A DNA stretch of 64,000 nucleotides from Microbacterium salsuginis (lineage in GTDB: Bacteria; Actinomycetota; Actinomycetes; Actinomycetales; Microbacteriaceae). The DNA lies in the NCBI RefSeq assembly GCF_012524205.1, contig NZ_JABACI010000005.1, forward strand, positions 1-64,000, read 5' to 3'. The notes below the pieces were generated by a model. The model ran no database searches. It was not told where the DNA came from and saw nothing but the letters and a program-made list of their open reading frames with translations. Position numbers and translations under genes: made by a program. This document shows positions 55,775 through 64,000 of the stretch, piece by piece; position 1 is the stretch's first letter; each line of letters opens with the position of its first letter.

Positions 55775-57528
55775 CCCGAACCGGGGTTGTCGCGGCACCA
55801 TTGGATCCACTGTTCACGAGCCCGCTCATGCTCGGCCATGGTGGAGGTGAACACCGTCTCTCCCGTGTCGAGGTTCACCGTGACGAAGTAGAACCACGGG
55901 CCCTCGGCCGGATGCATCGCTGCGTTGATCGCCACGTCACCCGGGTTGGAGATCGGACCGATCGGCAGCCCGGGATGCACATAGGTGTTCCACGGGTTGT
56001 CGTCGGTGAGCGCGTTCTCGGATGAACTGACCGTGCCGTCATCCTCGCCCACGCCGTATTGCGCCGTGGAGTCCATCTGCAGCAGCCCGAACGTCTCCTG
56101 GTTGCCCGGATCGAGCCGATTCTGGATGACCCGCGACACCTTCTGCATGTCGGTCTCGAGGCGTGCCTCGCGCTGGACGATCGAGGCGATCGTGAGGATC
56201 TCCTGACGCTGCTCGACGGGGACGCCGGCGGCATCGAGCGATTGGACGGTGCGGTCGACGAGCGTCTGGATGGCCGACTGCGCCGTGACGCTGGGGTCGA
56301 AGGTGTACGTCGCCGGGAACAGCCAGCCTTCCAGGCTGGTGGCGGGGACGCCGTAGGCTGCGGGATCCGCGGCGGCCGCCTGGAACTCCTCCAGCGGTAT
56401 GCCGGTGCCTTCGGCGAGCCGCTCGAGCGTGCCGTCGACCGTGAACCCCTCGGGGATCTGCGCCGTCAGCTCCATCTTGTTCGCGGGTTCCATGAGCGCT
56501 GCCAGGGCAGCCTCCGAGGTCATCTGCTTCTGCAGCTTGTACACGCCCGGCTGGAACGGCGGATTCTGGCCGGATTCGATGAGGTAGTCGTAGAACGCCT
56601 CCGGGGTCTTGGTGACACCCGCGTCGTAGAGCGACTGCGAGATCGGCGAGCCGGTGTCGCCCGAGGCGATCGTGACGAAGACTTCGCCGTTGGCGAGTCC
56701 CTCCTCGTAGTCCTTCGGCTCCTCCCAGCCCATGACCTCGCGGATGTTGTCTTCGTAGGTGGTCCAGACGTACCACGCACCGCCCGCGATGCCGCCGAGG
56801 ATCAGGAGCACCACGCCCAGCGCGATCCAGCCGCCGATGCGCCGGCGGCGACGGTTCTTGGGCGGAGGGACGTCGCCGAGGTCCTCTGTCGAGCTGTTGC
56901 CGCTGAAGAGGTCGTCCAGCGTCGCCGACGGAGCGGCGCCACGCCGGCCGCCGTCCGCCCCGCGCGCGGCCGCGCCTGCGTCGCGTCGTCCAGAGGGGAC
57001 GCCGCTCCCGGTGCCGCTTACGGGTGAGGCGGCAGGGGCGCCCGCGGGAACGCCCGGGGACTCGTCTCCGCGCGCGGCAGCGGCGGTCGGGACGGTCGCC
57101 ATGGCACCGGTGCGGCTGTACGGCAGCGCGGGTGCCGTCGTCGCACCGGCGAAGATCCAGGAGTCGTCGGCGGGTTCGTCCTGGGCGTCGGGCTGGGCGG
57201 GACGCGGCGTGCGGAGCGGCACCGGCTGGAAGCCGCTGCCGTCGGCCGTCGTCTCGGCCGGGTCCGCGGCATGGACGGAGTCAGCGGGATCGGGGACGGG
57301 CAGGGGCTCCGGCGAAGGGGTGATCGGAAGCGACCCGGTCTGGCGCGCCGCCGCCTCGCGCGCGGCCCGGCGCGACAGCGGCGCACCGTCGGGCGTCACG
57401 CCCGCAGCCGGAGAGCCGCCTGCCGTGACGCCGCCACTCGCGCCGCGGGAACCGCTCTCGCGGGTCCGCGGGTCGGGGAGCTTGCCGTACAGATCCGCGA
57501 ACGGATCGTCGGACGGTGATTCGGGCAT
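55768..57528 (-). CDS. mltG: Endolytic transglycosylase MltG
   Basis: 586 residues from ATG 57528. It cleaves nascent glycan strands and so limits peptidoglycan chain length. A long N-terminal region (about 1-215), rich in Pro/Ala/Asp, is disordered and cytoplasmic; one transmembrane helix (GGWIALGVVLLILGGIAGGAWYVW) leads to the extracellular LysM-like part and the YceG domain with ASIVQREARLETDMQKVSRVIQNRL, containing the catalytic Glu, and LGMDSTAQYG-like LLQMDSTAQYG. The extended N-terminus is typical of actinobacteria. Confidence 0.94.
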   Translation of the reverse strand: MPESPSDDPFADLYGKLPDPRTRESGSRGASGGVTAGGSPAAGVTPDGAPLSRRAAREAAARQTGSLPITPSPEPLPVPDPADSVHAADPAETTADGSGFQPVPLRTPRPAQPDAQDEPADDSWIFAGATTAPALPYSRTGAMATVPTAAAARGDESPGVPAGAPAASPVSGTGSGVPSGRRDAGAAARGADGGRRGAAPSATLDDLFSGNSSTEDLGDVPPPKNRRRRRIGGWIALGVVLLILGGIAGGAWYVWTTYEDNIREVMGWEEPKDYEEGLANGEVFVTIASGDTGSPISQSLYDAGVTKTPEAFYDYLIESGQNPPFQPGVYKLQKQMTSEAALAALMEPANKMELTAQIPEGFTVDGTLERLAEGTGIPLEEFQAAAADPAAYGVPATSLEGWLFPATYTFDPSVTAQSAIQTLVDRTVQSLDAAGVPVEQRQEILTIASIVQREARLETDMQKVSRVIQNRLDPGNQETFGLLQMDSTAQYGVGEDDGTVSSSENALTDDNPWNTYVHPGLPIGPISNPGDVAINAAMHPAEGPWFYFVTVNLDTGETVFTSTMAEHERAREQWIQWCRDNPGSGC

Positions 57529-57529
57529 G

Positions 57530-57997
57530 TCAGGCGGGCTCCTGGGGGACGGGGATTCCGGGGGGCCGTCCAGTGCTCTTCTCGACGTCGAGTGCTTGCT
57601 GAAGCAGGACGACTGCGGCGACCTGGTCAACGATGCTACGCGACGAACGCTGGGTTCTGCCCGAACTGCGCAGCGCCGCGTGTGCCGACACCGTCGACAG
57701 CCGTTCGTCGACGAGGCGGACGGGCACGACGGATGCTGCTGCCAGCGCACTCGCGAAGGCCCTCGCGTCGGCGGTCGACGCCGTGTCCTCCCCCCGCATG
57801 TTGAGCGGCAGACCGACCAGTACCTCGACGGCCGCGTGCTCGTCGGCGAGGGCCACGATGCGGGCCACCGACCCGTCATCGCGCGGGACCGTCTCGACCG
57901 GCGTCGCAAGCAGTCCGTCGGGGTCGCAGCGCGCGACGCCGACGCGGGCCTTCCCCACGTCGATGCCCAGCCGCACGCCCCGCCGGAACCCGCTCAC
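57530..57997 (-). CDS. ruvX: Holliday junction resolvase-like YqgF/RuvX
   Basis: 155 residues, RNase H fold. The first catalytic Asp is in RLGIDVGKARVGVA, the Glu in VEVLVGLPLNM and a late conserved PVRLVDERLST. It may act in 16S rRNA 5'-end maturation or junction resolution. It lies between alaS and mltG, its conserved position, one base from the mltG start. Confidence 0.93.
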   Translation of the reverse strand: MSGFRRGVRLGIDVGKARVGVARCDPDGLLATPVETVPRDDGSVARIVALADEHAAVEVLVGLPLNMRGEDTASTADARAFASALAAASVVPVRLVDERLSTVSAHAALRSSGRTQRSSRSIVDQVAAVVLLQQALDVEKSTGRPPGIPVPQEPA

Positions 57998-58010
57998 CAG
58001 CCTGAGCCGC

Positions 58011-60668
58011 TCACGAGGCCAGGGCGTCCTTCACCGAGGCGAGCGCTGCCGGCAGGGCCGAGGCATCCGTTCCGCCGCCCTGGGCCACGTCGTCGCGACC
58101 GCCGCCGCCACCGCCGAGCACGGTTGCAGCGCCCTTGGCGAGGACTCCCGCCTTGACGCCCGCGCGACGTGCTGCGTCGTTGGTCGCCACGATCACGACG
58201 GGTCGCCCGTTCACTTCGGCGCCCAGCGCGACCACCACCGCGTCGGAGCCCAGCCGCTCACGGACCTGCAGTGCGAGCGAGCGCACGTCGTCGGCCGAGG
58301 CGGCGGTGCCGAGGGACTCCGCGACGACGAGTGCGTCGCCGACGCGTGCGGCCGCCGCCGCCAGCGCCGGGAGCCGGTCACCGAGCGCCTTGGCCTCGAA
58401 GGCGGCGATCTTCTTCTCGGCCGCCTTGAGGCTGGCCGTCAACTCGGCGATCCGCGCGGGCAGCTGCTCGCGCGGTGTCTTGAGGGTGGACGTCAGCTGC
58501 GAGACGAGCGCGCGCTCCGCCGCCAGCGATCGGAAGGCGTCGAGCCCGACGAGCGCCTCCACGCGTCGGTTGGACGCACCGACCGACGACTCGCCGACGA
58601 GGCTGATGAGGCCGATCTCGGCGCTCGTGGACACGTGCGTGCCCGCGCACAGCTCGCGGGACCAGGGCCCGCCGATGTCGACCATGCGGACCGTGTCGCC
58701 GTACTTCTCGCCGAACAGCGCCATCGCGCCGAGTGACTTCGCCTCGTCCAGCGCGAGAACCCGAGTGGTGACCTCGAGGTTGTCGCGCACGGCGTTGTTG
58801 GCGATCTCTTCGATCTCGGTCTTCGTGGCGTCCGACAGCGCCTGGCCCCACGTGAAGTCGAAGCGCATGTAGCCGGCACGGTTGAGCGAGCCCGCCTGCG
58901 TCGCCGTCTTGCCCAGCGTGTCGCGCAGCGCCGCATGCACCAGGTGCGTCGCGGAGTGCGCTTGGCGCGCGGAGCGGCGGTTGGCAGCATCCACGATGGA
59001 TGTCGCAGCCTGGCCGACGCCGACCTCGCCGCTGGTCACCTCGACGGTATGGCTGATCAGGCCGGCGACCGGCTTCTGCACGTCGATGACTTCGAGCTCG
59101 TACCCCGGGCCGACGATGACGCCCTTGTCGGCCACCTGACCGCCGGACTCGGCGTACAGCGCCGTGTCGGCGAGGATCACCTCGGCGATCTGCCCCGTGC
59201 CGGCGCGATCGACCGGAACGCCGTCGACGAGGATGCCGAGCACACGCGACGACGTCTCGAGATCGGTGTAGCCGGTGAAGACCGTCTCGCCCAGGGCACG
59301 GAGGTCGCGGTACACGCTCGTGTCGGCGAGCTGGCGCTTGCGCGCCTTCGCATCGGCCTTCGCCCGCGACCGCTGCTCCTGCATGAGCGTGTCGAACGCG
59401 GCACGGTCGACCGTCAGGCCCGCCTCCTCCGCGATCTCGAGCGTCAGGTCGATCGGGAAGCCATACGTGTCGTGCAGCAGGAAAGCCTCGGCGCCCGCGA
59501 TGGTGCTCCCGCCCGCTGCCTTCGTCTGCCCGAGCGACTCGTCGAGGATGGATTCGCCCGCGGCCAGCGTGCGCAGGAACGTCGCCTCTTCGGCGAGCGC
59601 GTACTGCGAGATGCGTGCCCAGTCCGTCTCGACGACCGGGTACGCGTCCTTCATGGCGTCGCGGGAGGCGGCGAACAGCTCGGCGAAGGTCGGTCCGTCC
59701 ACGCCCAGCAGCCGCATCGAGCGGATCGCGCGGCGCATCAGGCGCCGCAGGATGTAGCCACGGCCGTCATTGGACGGAGTGACGCCGTCCGACATCAGCA
59801 TGAGCGACGAGCGCACGTGGTCGGCGATCACGCGGAAGCGCACGTCGTCGTCGTGGTTCGCTCCATACGTCCGACCGCTCAGCTCGACCGCCTTGTCGAG
59901 GACCGGCCGCACCTGGTCGGTCTCGTACATGTTGTCGACGCCCTGCTTGATGAACGCGATGCGTTCCAGGCCCATGCCGGTGTCGATGTTCTTCGCGGGG
60001 AGCTCTCCGACGATGTCGAAGTCGTACTTCGAGCGCACGTTGGTGATCTCGTACTGCATGAAGACGAGATTCCAGATCTCGACGTAGCGGTCATCGTCTG
60101 TCGCAGGGCCGCCGTCGACGCCGTAGGCCGGGCCGCGGTCGAAGAAGATCTCGGAGCAGGGTCCTGCCGGCCCCGGCAGTCCGGTGCTCCAGTAGTTGGT
60201 GTCCTTGCCCAGGCGCTGGATGCGCTCAGCCGGGAACCCGGCGACCGTCTGCCACAGCTCGAAGGCCTCGTCGTCCTCCTCGTAGACCGTGACCCACAGG
60301 TCCTTCGGGTCGAAGCCCAGCCCGCCGTCCGCTTCCGGTGACGTGAGCAGCTCCCACGCGAAGCGGATGGCGCCCTCCTTGAAGTAGTCACCGAACGACC
60401 AGTTGCCGAGCATCTGGAAGAACGTGCCGTGCCGAGGCGTCTTTCCGACCTCTTCGATGTCGTTCGTGCGGATGCACTTCTGGTTGTCGGCGGCGCGGGC
60501 GTACGGGGCGGGCACGTCGCCGCTGAGGTACGGGATGAACGGCACCATGCCGGCCACGGTGAACAGCAGCGCCGGGTCGTCGGTCACCAGCGATGCCGAG
60601 GGCACGATGGTGTGGCCGTTCTTCTCGAAGTAGTCGAGGAAGCGCTGGGCGATCTCGGCGGTCTTCAT
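58011..60668 (-). CDS. alaS: Alanyl-tRNA synthetase
   Basis: 885 residues, full length. It charges tRNA-Ala and edits Ser/Gly mischarging. The N-terminal aminoacylation core (FLDYFEKNGHTIVPSASLV, RADNQKCIRTNDIEEVG, HGTFFQMLGNWSFGDYFKEGA), the editing domain with the HxxxH zinc motif in HSATHLVHAAL and CAGTHV, and the C-terminal glycine-rich C-Ala region (LGGGGGGRDDVAQGGG) are visible. GAGGA is the ribosome binding site. Upstream is the YtxH-like gene. Confidence 0.98.
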   Translation of the reverse strand: MKTAEIAQRFLDYFEKNGHTIVPSASLVTDDPALLFTVAGMVPFIPYLSGDVPAPYARAADNQKCIRTNDIEEVGKTPRHGTFFQMLGNWSFGDYFKEGAIRFAWELLTSPEADGGLGFDPKDLWVTVYEEDDEAFELWQTVAGFPAERIQRLGKDTNYWSTGLPGPAGPCSEIFFDRGPAYGVDGGPATDDDRYVEIWNLVFMQYEITNVRSKYDFDIVGELPAKNIDTGMGLERIAFIKQGVDNMYETDQVRPVLDKAVELSGRTYGANHDDDVRFRVIADHVRSSLMLMSDGVTPSNDGRGYILRRLMRRAIRSMRLLGVDGPTFAELFAASRDAMKDAYPVVETDWARISQYALAEEATFLRTLAAGESILDESLGQTKAAGGSTIAGAEAFLLHDTYGFPIDLTLEIAEEAGLTVDRAAFDTLMQEQRSRAKADAKARKRQLADTSVYRDLRALGETVFTGYTDLETSSRVLGILVDGVPVDRAGTGQIAEVILADTALYAESGGQVADKGVIVGPGYELEVIDVQKPVAGLISHTVEVTSGEVGVGQAATSIVDAANRRSARQAHSATHLVHAALRDTLGKTATQAGSLNRAGYMRFDFTWGQALSDATKTEIEEIANNAVRDNLEVTTRVLALDEAKSLGAMALFGEKYGDTVRMVDIGGPWSRELCAGTHVSTSAEIGLISLVGESSVGASNRRVEALVGLDAFRSLAAERALVSQLTSTLKTPREQLPARIAELTASLKAAEKKIAAFEAKALGDRLPALAAAAARVGDALVVAESLGTAASADDVRSLALQVRERLGSDAVVVALGAEVNGRPVVIVATNDAARRAGVKAGVLAKGAATVLGGGGGGRDDVAQGGGTDASALPAALASVKDALAS

Positions 60669-60731
60669 TCAGGTCCTCGCAGATGCGCGGGCCACTCCCC
60701 CGGCGGTGTGCCGGGGCATGGGTCCACTGGG

Positions 60732-61016
60732 TCAGTCGGTGAGCTTGCGTGCGGTGTCGGAGACGGCGTCTGCGGCGTCGGAGGCCACGTCGGCGGCCCC
60801 CGATGCCGCCGCCTTCGCGGCATCCTTCACGTCGTCGACGAGACCCGAGAACCGGGCCTCCTGCTCGCGGTACGCGTCGCCCATGCGATCGGTGAATTCC
60901 GAGATACGGGCGTCGACGTCCGCGAGGATCTCGTGTCCGCGGGGATCCTTGTTCATGAGGTGCGCCACGACGAAGCCGCCGGCGATGCCGAGCACGAACC
61001 AGAACAGGTTCTTCAT
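60732..61016 (-). CDS. Small YtxH-like membrane-anchored protein
   Basis: 94 residues from ATG 61016. An N-terminal helix (FWFVLGIAGGFVVAHLM) is followed by an amphipathic, Ala/Asp-rich segment (DDVKDAAKAAASGAADVASDAADAVSDTA) like YtxH or apolipoprotein-type proteins. Found before alaS in related actinobacteria; function unknown. GAGGAG lies 9 bases before the ATG and TACGAT at 61058-61063 is a plausible -10. Confidence 0.82.
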   Translation of the reverse strand: MKNLFWFVLGIAGGFVVAHLMNKDPRGHEILADVDARISEFTDRMGDAYREQEARFSGLVDDVKDAAKAAASGAADVASDAADAVSDTARKLTD

Positions 61017-61057
61017 GTCATCACTCCTCGCTGGGGCCGCGGGCGCGGCATCCCACC

Positions 61058-61063
61058 ATCGTA
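61058..61063 (-). promoter_or_regulatory. Candidate -10 hexamer TACGAT for the YtxH-like/alaS operon
   Basis: Minus-strand TACGAT about 40 bases before ATG 61016. Confidence 0.4.
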
Positions 61064-61127
61064 GAGCGTGTCCCGGCACGGTCGCAGAGCGACCTGCTCG
61101 GCGACCGGGGTTCACGGCCACCGACGC

Positions 61128-61159
61128 CGAAGGGCGCCGGGTTGCCCCGGCGCCCTTCG
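61128..61159 (-). terminator. rpsD terminator
   Basis: Perfect 14-bp stem (CGAAGGGCGCCGGG and complement) with a 4-base loop, 70 bases past the rpsD stop. Confidence 0.8.
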
Positions 61160-61229
61160 TGGTGTGCGGTCTGTTATCGCGCTGCGCCCGTTCGGACGCG
61201 GCGCTGACGCGCGAGTGAGCCTGCGGCGC

Positions 61230-61859
61230 TCAGCGCGCTGCGTAGTACTCGACGACGAGCTGGACGTCGCAGACGACCGGAACCTCGGCGCGCTTGGGGC
61301 GACGCACGAGACGGGCCTGCAGCTTGTCGAGCTCGACCTCGAGGTAGCCCGGAACCGGGGGCAGGACCTCGGCGTGACCGCCGGCCGCTGCCACCTGGAA
61401 GGGCTCGAGGCCCTCGCTCTTGGGCTTGACGTGGATGACCTGGCCCGGCTTCACGCGGAACGACGGGCGGTCGACGAGCTGGCCGTCCACGAGGATGTGA
61501 CGGTGCACGACGAGCTGGCGGGCCTGCGCGGTGGTGCGGGCGAAGCCGGCGCGCACGACGAGCGAGTCCAGACGCATCTCGAGCTGCTCGACGAGGTTCT
61601 CACCGGTCAGGCCCTGGGTGCGGCGCGCCTCGTTGAACTGGATGCGAAGCTGCTTCTCGCGGATGCCGTACTGCTCGCGCAGACGCTGCTTCTCGCGCAG
61701 ACGGACGGCGTAGTCGCTGTCCTGCTTGCGCTTGGTGCGGCCGTGCTCACCCGGAGCGTACGGACGCTTCTCGAGGTACTTGGCCGCCTTGGGGGTCAGT
61801 GCGACGCCGAGGGCGCGCGAGAGACGCACCTTGCGGCGATCCTGGGACTTCGTAGCCAC
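61230..61859 (-). CDS. rpsD: 30S ribosomal protein S4
   Basis: 209 residues from GTG 61859. Binds the 16S rRNA 5' domain early in assembly. The S4 RNA-binding domain RLDSLVVRAGFARTTAQARQLVVHRHILVDGQ is complete. No zinc-binding CxxC cluster is present in the N-terminal part, so it is the zinc-free type. AAAGGA lies 8 bases before the GTG, and a TAGACT at 62007-62012 would give a leader of about 140 bases. This copy stands alone, outside the alpha operon, as in related Micrococcales. Confidence 0.97.
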   Translation of the reverse strand: MATKSQDRRKVRLSRALGVALTPKAAKYLEKRPYAPGEHGRTKRKQDSDYAVRLREKQRLREQYGIREKQLRIQFNEARRTQGLTGENLVEQLEMRLDSLVVRAGFARTTAQARQLVVHRHILVDGQLVDRPSFRVKPGQVIHVKPKSEGLEPFQVAAAGGHAEVLPPVPGYLEVELDKLQARLVRRPKRAEVPVVCDVQLVVEYYAAR

Positions 61860-62006
61860 GAAGTGTTCCTTTCTTGACGCTGCCGTGTCTTTCACGGCTC
61901 GCGGGCGTATCGCCTGTCTTCGCCCTGTCCGGACTGCACGCCGGGGCATGCCGGAAGGTGGTGAAGAAGAGAGGGGATGCCCGAAAACTCGGTTTCGAGC
62001 CGGTCA

Positions 62007-62012
62007 AGTCTA
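62007..62012 (-). promoter_or_regulatory. Candidate -10 hexamer TAGACT for rpsD
   Basis: Minus-strand TAGACT, 147 bases before the rpsD start; the long leader has no recognised RNA motif. Confidence 0.35.
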
Positions 62013-62041
62013 GCAGAGGCCCCTGTCGCGGCCGTTCCTGG

Positions 62042-63448
62042 TCACTGACCGTCCAGGATCCGTCGGATCTTCTCCAGCCGCGCCTGCACGTCGCGCTCCG
62101 CGCCGAGCGCCTTCGGCTCGTAGTAGCGGCGGCCGCGGAGCTCGTCGGGGAGGTACTGCTGCGCGGCGATGCCGATCTCGGCGTCGTGGGGGTACACATA
62201 CCCCTTGCCGTGGCCCAGGCGCTTGGCTCCTGGGTAGTGAGCGTCTCGCAGATGAACCGGCACGCGACCGAACCCGCCCGAGCGCACGTCCGCGATCGCG
62301 GCGTCGATCGCGACGTAGGCGGCATTGGATTTCGCCGTCGTCGCGAGGTACGCGGTCGCCTCGGCCAGCGGGATCCGGCCCTCCGGCATGCCGATGAACT
62401 GGACCGCGTCCGCCGCAGCGACGGCGATGGGCAGCGCCTGGGGATCGGCCAGACCGATGTCTTCGGCCGCCGAGATGATGAGGCGCCGCGCGATGAACCG
62501 CGGATCCTCGCCCGCCTCGATCATGCGGGCGAGATAGTGGATCGCGGCGTCCACGTCCGAACCCCTGATCGACTTGATGAACGCGCTGATGACGTCGTAG
62601 TGCTCGTCGCCCTGCCGGTCGTAGCGCAGCAGCGCACGGTCGACGGCCTGGGCCACGTGCTCCGACGTGACCTCGGGCACCGCGTCGCTGTCAGGGGCGG
62701 TGTCGTCCCCCTCCTCGGGGACGGCGAGGGATGCCGCGGCCTCGAGCGCGGTCAGCGCCCGCCGCGCGTCACCCGAAGCCAGGCGAACCAGGGCGTCGCG
62801 GCCCTCGTCCGACAGAGTGACGGCCCCCGCCAGCCCGCGCGGGTCGTCGACGGCCCGGTCGATGAGCATGCGGAGGTCGTCGTCGGTGAGGGGCTTGAGC
62901 GTGAGCAGAAGGGAACGTGACAGCAGCGGCGAGATGACCGAGAACGACGGGTTCTCGGTGGTCGCGGCGATCAGCACCACCCAGCCGTTCTCGACGCCCG
63001 GCAGGAGGGCGTCCTGCTGGGCCTTGGTGAACCGGTGGATCTCGTCGAGGAACAGGATGGTCGACTGGTCGTAGAGGTCGCGCTGCGTGAGCGCCTCCTG
63101 CATGACCTCCCGCACGTCCCGCACCCCGGCGGTGACCGCGGAGAGCTCGACGAAGCGGCGCCCCGAAGACCGTGCGATGGCCTGCGCGAGCGTGGTCTTG
63201 CCCGTGCCCGGGGGCCCCCACAGGATGACCGACGTGCCGGTGCGGGTCGAGGCATCCGGATTCGCGAGCGTCACCAGCGGGGAGCCGGCGCGCAGCAGAT
63301 GCGACTGCCCCGCGACCTCGTCCAGCGAGGTGGGGCGCATGCGGACCGCGAGGGGCGTCTGCCCCTGGAACAGTGCGGTCTGTGGGCCCCCGCTCCCCGA
63401 GGCTCCGCGCGACGCACCAGCGGCGCGTGGAGAGGAGGTGGGAGCCAT
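62042..63448 (-). CDS. rarA: Replication-associated recombination protein A (RarA/MgsA)
   Basis: 468 residues. AAA+ clamp-loader-like ATPase that acts at stalled forks. Walker A GPPGTGKTTLAQAIA, Walker B ILFLDEIHRF, sensor 1 ATTENPSF, and the C-terminal tetramerisation region with HLRDAHYPGAKRLGHGKGYVYPHD. Core family start is ALFQGQTPLAVRMRP; the 23 residues before it (MAPTSSPRAAGASRG...) are encoded by the dispersed repeat at 63399-63432. There is no other start codon between them and TAGCCT lies 6 bases before this ATG, so the extension is probably real. Confidence 0.95.
   Translation of the reverse strand: MAPTSSPRAAGASRGASGSGGPQTALFQGQTPLAVRMRPTSLDEVAGQSHLLRAGSPLVTLANPDASTRTGTSVILWGPPGTGKTTLAQAIARSSGRRFVELSAVTAGVRDVREVMQEALTQRDLYDQSTILFLDEIHRFTKAQQDALLPGVENGWVVLIAATTENPSFSVISPLLSRSLLLTLKPLTDDDLRMLIDRAVDDPRGLAGAVTLSDEGRDALVRLASGDARRALTALEAAASLAVPEEGDDTAPDSDAVPEVTSEHVAQAVDRALLRYDRQGDEHYDVISAFIKSIRGSDVDAAIHYLARMIEAGEDPRFIARRLIISAAEDIGLADPQALPIAVAAADAVQFIGMPEGRIPLAEATAYLATTAKSNAAYVAIDAAIADVRSGGFGRVPVHLRDAHYPGAKRLGHGKGYVYPHDAEIGIAAQQYLPDELRGRRYYEPKALGAERDVQARLEKIRRILDGQ
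63399..63432. repeat. Dispersed REP-like repeat, copy 2, coding within rarA
   Basis: Matches 12677-12710 in 32 of 34 bases. Here it encodes residues about 6-17 of RarA on the opposite strand. Confidence 0.8.
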
Positions 63449-63454
63449 GGTCCC

Positions 63455-63460
63455 AGGCTA
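63455..63460 (-). promoter_or_regulatory. -10 hexamer TAGCCT of leaderless rarA promoter
   Basis: Minus-strand TAGCCT, then 6 bases, then ATG 63448. Confidence 0.5.
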
Positions 63461-63517
63461 TCCCGGGGATCCGACGGCGGGCCGGCCGCCGGTTTGGCCG
63501 CCGGTCCGGGCGACCCG

Positions 63518-63523
63518 TAGGAT
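63518..63523 (+). promoter_or_regulatory. Candidate -10 hexamer TAGGAT for the gene at 63565
   Basis: TAGGAT followed by about 41 bases of leader that include the AGGAGG ribosome binding site. Confidence 0.4.
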
Positions 63524-63564
63524 CAACCCGGCCCCGGGCCGAGACCGGAGCGAAGGAGGCCCCT

Positions 63565-63873
63565 GTGGCGGTCGGAGGAAAAGATCGCGATGCTCGCGCG
63601 GCGCGGGAGCGCGCGCGCCTGTACGAGGCGCGTCGCGACTTGCATGATCGGCAGGTTCGCCGGCGCACGCGCGACAACCTGATCGCCGGTATCGCGGGCG
63701 GGCTGCTCGTCGTCGGCCTGGCAGCGGTGCAGACGGCCTATTTCGTGGCTGGTCCCGGCGTACCCGAGCCTGCTCCCACCTCGACGCCGACCCCGACGCC
63801 CACGGCCTCGACACCGGCGCCGTCTCCGAGTCTGTCGCCCGACTCCGGCGTCACGCCCACGCCCACTCCCTGA
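63565..63873 (+). CDS. Small membrane-anchored protein with Pro/Thr-rich tail
   Basis: 102 residues from GTG 63565, with AGGAGG 5 bases upstream. A very basic N-terminal half (RDARAARERARLYEARRDLHDRQVRRRTRD) precedes one transmembrane helix (LIAGIAGGLLVVGLAAVQTAYFV) and a tail of about 35 residues almost wholly Pro, Thr, Ser and Ala (PTSTPTPTPTASTPAPSPS). The tail is predicted to be outside, the basic part inside. I do not recognise the function. It is divergent from rarA. Confidence 0.75.
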   Translation: MAVGGKDRDARAARERARLYEARRDLHDRQVRRRTRDNLIAGIAGGLLVVGLAAVQTAYFVAGPGVPEPAPTSTPTPTPTASTPAPSPSLSPDSGVTPTPTP

Positions 63874-63913
63874 CACGGCTCCTCCCGCACCGAACGCGGG
63901 CCACCGGCCGTAC

Positions 63914-63919
63914 TAGGCT
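63914..63919 (+). promoter_or_regulatory. Candidate -10 hexamer TAGGCT for the gene entering at the right edge
   Basis: TAGGCT 52 bases before GTG 63972, after the Pro/Thr-tail gene. Confidence 0.35.
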
Positions 63920-63971
63920 GGGGAGCCGTCCATCCCCCGCAGACGGCGCAAGCCGTGATGAGGTGCATTCC

Positions 63972-64000
63972 GTGACTGCCGCAGCAGAGCCCACCGCCGA
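63972..64000 (+). CDS. N-terminal fragment of a gene cut by the window edge
   Basis: GTG 63972 opens MTAAAEPTA and runs off the end. GAGGTG lies 8 bases upstream. Ala/Glu/Thr-rich starts of this kind occur in actinobacterial DUF349 proteins that often neighbour rarA, but nine residues cannot prove it. Confidence 0.4.

Overview
The window is a chromosomal segment of a high-GC actinobacterium, most likely a Microbacteriaceae member close to Microbacterium. Support comes from the strong GC bias at third positions, actinobacteria-only families (ANTAR response regulator PdtaR, a mycobacterial-type integration host factor domain, the Trp-associated membrane protein, an HGxxPAAW protein) and a gene order close to the Mycobacterium tuberculosis blocks hisI-trp-lgt-gltBD-pyk and pyrR-pyr-car-gmk-rpoZ-metK-priA-fmt. 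Genus level is inference. I see no phage, insertion sequence, CRISPR array or rRNA.

Layout. 1-6.9 kb is a variable part: the 3' end of a probable DUF222/HNH-type gene, a short tandem array, a GNAT acetyltransferase, small membrane proteins, two MFS transporters, a RibD-type reductase, an SGNH hydrolase and a phosphoribosyltransferase. 6.9-13.2 kb holds a DUF885 peptidase-like protein, polA, a thioesterase, pdtaR, tRNA-Leu(CAA) with duplicated 3' ends, and a SHOCT membrane protein. 13.3-31 kb is a minus-strand run of pyk, gltD, gltB, lgt, trpA, trpB, trpC, two small membrane proteins, hisI, hisF, hisG, hisE, a membrane protein, rpe, rsmB and fmt. 31.6-44.9 kb continues with priA, metK, rpoZ, an mIHF-Gmk fusion, pyrF, carB, carA, a membrane protein, pyrC, pyrB and pyrR, the last preceded by a clear PyrR-binding RNA element. 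45-49.9 kb carries two non-syntenic genes, a metallo-beta-lactamase/Rieske fusion and a SWIM-SNF2 helicase. 49.9-61.9 kb is nusB, efp, aroQ, a GNAT protein, aroB, aroK, aroC, aroE, mltG, ruvX, alaS, a small YtxH-like protein and rpsD. 61.9-64 kb holds rarA, a small membrane-anchored protein and the first codons of another gene.

How the genes work together. Most of the window makes building blocks: pyrimidines (pyr/car), aromatic precursors and tryptophan (aro, trp), histidine (hisE/G/F/I), glutamate (gltBD), SAM (metK) and GMP phosphorylation (gmk), coupled with translation and replication functions. Many genes overlap by 1-8 bases (ATGA, GTGA, TGATG), which indicates operons and translational coupling.

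Points beyond routine annotation: (1) at least twelve genes have a TANNNT-type -10 hexamer exactly 6-7 bases before the start codon, which predicts leaderless mRNAs and settles several starts; (2) REP-like repeats have become protein-coding at the N-terminus of RarA and the C-termini of CarA and AroK; (3) Gmk carries a fused mIHF-like DNA-binding domain; (4) trpE and coaBC are missing from positions where related actinobacteria carry them; (5) the hexamer GGATGC/GCATCC is strikingly frequent, overriding codon preference, and also builds the tandem array at 152-228; (6) the tRNA-Leu 3' end is repeated twice downstream and sits inside a perfect 20-bp inverted repeat.
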